Source: JADLAT01 sp964348795 (lineage in GTDB: Bacteria > Pseudomonadota > Alphaproteobacteria > Micavibrionales > Micavibrionaceae). From it: a stretch of DNA of 6,991 bases. Within the stretch, counting starts at the first letter, position 1; the number at the start of each line of letters is the position of its first letter. Both the position numbers and the translations under genes were made by a program. Below the pieces are notes generated by a model. That model was not told the origin of the DNA, did not search any database, and saw only the letters and a list, made by a program, of their open reading frames with translations. The DNA lies in NCBI GenBank assembly GCA_964348795.1, contig CAYGDY010000025.1:1-6991 (forward strand). The letters run 5' to 3'. Positions 5,212 through 6,991 of the stretch are shown piece by piece.

Positions 5212-5240
5212 CAAACACAAAGCACGCGAAGATCGCAAAG
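5212..5240 (+). repeat. Outlying copy of the island boundary repeat
   Basis: AAACACAAAGCACGCGAAG, then ATCGCAAAG, is a forward copy matching the island's left boundaries over about 19 bp. It is upstream of murJ, outside the island, which shows the family is dispersed and not confined to the murJ-trpS gap. Confidence 0.75.
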
Positions 5241-5269
5241 TCCTTATAGTGACCCTATTCAACAACCCC

Positions 5270-5298
5270 TTGCAAGTTGTTATACTTTATTCTAGAAC
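5270..5298 (+). promoter_or_regulatory. Candidate promoter of the lipoprotein operon
   Basis: TTGCAA (5270-5275) and TAGAAC (5293-5298) are 17 nt apart and match the consensus at 4 of 6 positions each. An alternative -10, TATACT (5281-5286), fits better but its -35 (TTCAAC, 5258-5263) is poor. Either would start transcription 15-35 nt before the first lipoprotein start. No operator-like palindrome was seen. Confidence 0.35.
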
Positions 5299-5328
5299 AG
5301 GAGAAGAAAGAACAGAGGGGCTTCTGAT

Positions 5329-5751
5329 ATGAACATATTTAAGAAATACTTGAAAACATTGTGGGTTGTTCCTCTGTCTACAGCTCTGTTACTTGGTGGA
5401 TGTGCACAAAAGGCATCATGGCATTCAAATGAAGTCGCAAAAACTGAAAAACAAAGTTTGACTGTTGGCGAAGTACAAAGAAATATTAAAAAAGGCATGT
5501 CAGGTGGTCAAGTGGCTGAAATATTAGGATCTCCGAACGTTGTCTCCACTGATGAAAATGGAAACGAAGTTTGGATTTACGACAAGTTCTACACCGAACA
5601 GGTTGTGTCTGGTAGTAATGGACTCACATTTACATTGAGTGATATTGGTGCTGGTGCGGCGCGCTCCTCACAATCAACCATCACAGTCATTATAAAATAC
5701 AATGCCAATAGAAAAGTTCGGGATTTCGCCTATCACAAATCCAGCTTCTAA
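5329..5751 (+). CDS. BamE/SmpA-like lipoprotein
   Basis: This 140-residue lipoprotein has a signal peptide (basic start MNIFKKYLK, hydrophobic 11-22) ending in lipobox L22-G-G-C25; Ala26 after the cysteine predicts outer-membrane sorting by the E. coli rule. The mature part holds an SmpA/OmlA-like segment at 44-86 (LTVGEVQRNIKKGMSGGQVA, then EILGSPN and EVWIYDK). The pattern of two helices, Gly-x-Pro and a Trp-containing strand resembles BamE of the outer-membrane assembly machine. The end has a second beta element (TITVIIKYN...KVRDFAYH, 117-135). The N-terminus of BamE itself differs, so this is a relative and not necessarily the assembly subunit. GAGGGG (5315-5320) lies 8 nt before ATG 5329. 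It begins a three-gene lipoprotein operon; 20 bp separate it from the next start. Confidence 0.8.
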   Translation: MNIFKKYLKTLWVVPLSTALLLGGCAQKASWHSNEVAKTEKQSLTVGEVQRNIKKGMSGGQVAEILGSPNVVSTDENGNEVWIYDKFYTEQVVSGSNGLTFTLSDIGAGAARSSQSTITVIIKYNANRKVRDFAYHKSSF

Positions 5752-5771
5752 ATACATAAAGGCAAAATTTG

Positions 5772-6302
5772 ATGAAAAAATTACTTTCAAAACATCTTCT
5801 GGCGTGTGCGATGCTTTTTTTATCGGCATGCAATCAAACCATTCCGAAGAGTGCTCTGGAGCTATCAAAAGATTCTTTTGAATTACGACAACTACAAACC
5901 CGTTCTTTTAATACTGGAGATGAAAAGACGCTTCTGACCTCTGGCGCAGGTGTACTTCAGGATTTGGGATTTAATATAGATGAATCAGAGACAAGCCTTG
6001 GCGTCATTGTGGGTTCCAAAGATCGTGATGCCACGGAAGCTGGGCAAGTCGCTGGAGCTGTTGTTATTGCTTTGTTAGGTGGAGGCGCTGTTCCTATTGA
6101 CAGAGAACAAAAAATACGTGCGTCCTTAATTACAAGACCAAACGGTAAAAAAAGAACAAATCTTCGTATCACGTTACAGAGAATCGTGTGGAACACTCAA
6201 GGAGAAATTTCAAAAACAGAAAGTATAACAGACCCCAAAATATATCAGGAATTTTACAGCAAACTTTCTAAAGCCGTATTTCTTGAAGCTCATAAAATAT
6301 AA
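5772..6302 (+). CDS. Conserved lipoprotein of unknown function
   Basis: A 176-residue lipoprotein with signal peptide and lipobox L17-S-A-C20; Asn21 follows, so outer-membrane sorting is likely. The mature region carries LRQLQTRSFNT (38-48), VLQDLGFNIDESET (61-74) and LGVIVGSKDRDATEAGQVAG (76-95). A Gly/Ala-rich hydrophobic stretch follows (AGAVVIALLGGGAVPI, 94-109), then strands IRASLITRP and LRITLQRIVW and a closing helix YQEFYSKLSKAVFLEAHKI in two parts. I recall this pattern in uncharacterised proteobacterial lipoproteins found beside BamE-like genes; the role is not known to me. ATG 5772 has AAGG 9 nt upstream; the TTG just before it is a less likely start. The hydrophobic stretch is unusual for a lipid-anchored protein and may touch a membrane or another subunit. 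The next gene is a shorter paralogue 19 bp downstream. Confidence 0.78.
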   Translation: MKKLLSKHLLACAMLFLSACNQTIPKSALELSKDSFELRQLQTRSFNTGDEKTLLTSGAGVLQDLGFNIDESETSLGVIVGSKDRDATEAGQVAGAVVIALLGGGAVPIDREQKIRASLITRPNGKKRTNLRITLQRIVWNTQGEISKTESITDPKIYQEFYSKLSKAVFLEAHKI

Positions 6303-6321
6303 TTTTTAAGGACAACCCACA

Positions 6322-6744
6322 ATGAAGAAATTGTCTCACTCCGTTTTGATAATGTCGTCTCTTGTCTTGGCAGGATGTCAGACCAGCTCCATGAACAAAG
6401 TCATGGAAACTTCCATTTCTCAAGTTCAAACGCGTCAAATTCAAACACGAGCCTTTGATACAACGAACAGCAAAAAAACACTCAGAACCATCATATCAAC
6501 CCTTCAGGATTTAGGCTTTGTCATTGATAAAGCAGACAACGAGCTTGCAACAGTCAGTGGAACAAAGCTTGATGGCTATTCTTTACGCTTAACTGTCACT
6601 GTCAGACCCAGAGGTTCAAAACAGGTATTAGTTAGGGCAAACGCCACGTATAACGTGACACCCGTAGAAGATCCCGCACCTTATCAGCAATTTTTTACAG
6701 CCCTTGAAAAGGCAATGTTCCTGACAGCCCATGGTGTAGATTAA
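6322..6744 (+). CDS. Lipoprotein, shorter paralogue of the preceding gene
   Basis: A 140-residue lipoprotein with lipobox L16-A-G-C19 and Gln20 at the following position. It shares three blocks with the upstream protein: RQIQTRAFDT against RQLQTRSFNT, TLQDLGFVID against VLQDLGFNID, and YQQFFTALEKAMFLTAHG against YQEFYSKLSKAVFLEAHK. Between the second block and the shared strand (LRLTVTVRP against IRASLITRP) about 26 residues are missing. These include the SKDRDATEAGQ motif and the Gly/Ala-rich hydrophobic stretch. It therefore looks like a tandem duplicate that lost or never had this loop. AAGGA (6308-6312) lies 9 nt before ATG 6322. It is the last gene of the three-lipoprotein operon. Function is unknown; it could be a partner or a regulator of its paralogue. 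Confidence 0.75.
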   Translation: MKKLSHSVLIMSSLVLAGCQTSSMNKVMETSISQVQTRQIQTRAFDTTNSKKTLRTIISTLQDLGFVIDKADNELATVSGTKLDGYSLRLTVTVRPRGSKQVLVRANATYNVTPVEDPAPYQQFFTALEKAMFLTAHGVD

Positions 6745-6745
6745 A

Positions 6746-6825
6746 GACCTCCTGCGTTGTTAAAAAAACCAGATCCCCGTTTTCGCGGGAGAAGCCCTGA
6801 TTTTTATGCAGAATTTAGGAGGTTC
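6746..6825. repeat. Palindromic repeat region after the lipoprotein operon
   Basis: GACCTCCTGC (6746-6755) is the inverse of GCAG...GGAGGTTC (6808-6825), whose halves are separated by 6 bases. Inside lies an inverted copy of the CCCGCGAAA-type palindrome (6769-6791, CCAGATCCCCGTTTTCGCGG). The small hairpin CCCG-TTTTCG-CGGG could slow polymerase, but the T-tract comes 15 nt later, so it is not a convincing terminator. Confidence 0.45.
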
Positions 6826-6991
6826 AAAGCTTTTCTCTGCTTCTCCGTATCTCCGCTTAAAAAATGAGGCAGGACATTTTTAAAACTTTGCGTTTTAATG
6901 TTTTGTAAGATACCCCCTCACCCCAGCCCTCTCCCCCGAAAGAAAGAATGAGGGAAGAGGGAGAACAATAAGGATTCCCCCCCCTTCCCCC
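6826..6991. other. Gene-free, repeat-like tail of the window
   Basis: No supported gene is present in these 166 bases. CCCTCA (6915-6920) pairs with TGAGGG (6949-6954), and CCCTCTCCC (6927-6935) pairs with GGGAAGAGGG (6952-6961) apart from one extra A. CCCCTCACCCC...CCCTCTCCCCC is a known style of dispersed proteobacterial repeat. CTCTGCTTCTCCGTATCTCC (6835-6854) and CTTTGCG (6887-6893) echo the repeats seen beside murJ. The window ends in two C-runs. Confidence 0.5.

Noticed and set aside
5095..5265. 57-residue N-terminal extension of murJ
   Set aside because: It is encoded by repeat sequence. The homologous start is at 5094, where the numbering of the essential arginines matches the E. coli protein exactly.

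Overview
The window looks like the chromosome of a Gram-negative bacterium, probably an alphaproteobacterium. The main reason is that murJ and trpS lie together and co-oriented, an order I recall as common in that class. Outer-membrane-type lipoproteins and dispersed palindromes of the CGTCATCCCG...CGGGATCCAG type fit this. Base composition is mosaic: trpS and murJ are clearly GC-richer than the two genes between them and than the lipoprotein genes on the right. The lineage call is inference; no rRNA or tRNA gene is present.

Layout. Bases 1-135 hold a composite palindromic repeat. A type II toxin-antitoxin operon follows on the + strand (242-987): a ribbon-helix-helix DUF1778 (TacA-like) antitoxin and a GNAT (TacT-like) acetyltransferase toxin, with a promoter overlapping a perfect 17-bp palindrome that is probably the autoregulatory operator. 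The toxin's only canonical start codon, which has its own Shine-Dalgarno, lies 94 nt inside the antitoxin gene. The operon converges on trpS (994-1998, - strand) with a 6-bp gap.

Between trpS and murJ lies a small accessory island (about 2016-3455) built of three consecutive units. Each is bounded by inverted copies of a 20-31-bp repeat with core AACACAAAGCACGCGAAGCAC. Unit 1 holds a GxxExxY (PD-(D/E)XK-like) gene. Unit 2 is degenerate and keeps only the 3' tail of a gene. Unit 3 holds an unrecognised N-terminally membrane-anchored protein. The gene nearly fills units 1 and 3, and everything points the same way as murJ and trpS, so murJ-to-trpS readthrough could survive. The outermost repeats match at 30 of 31 positions as an inverted pair. 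This island is the most unusual part of the window.

murJ (3550-5094, - strand) encodes the lipid II flippase with all the expected charged residues. A roughly 235-bp divergent region with further repeat copies separates it from a compact + strand operon of three lipoproteins (5329-6744): a BamE/SmpA-like protein, a 176-residue lipoprotein, and a 140-residue paralogue of the latter that lacks a Gly/Ala-rich hydrophobic segment. Together they probably act at the outer membrane, but their job cannot be stated from sequence. The last 247 bases carry no gene, only repeat-like sequence.
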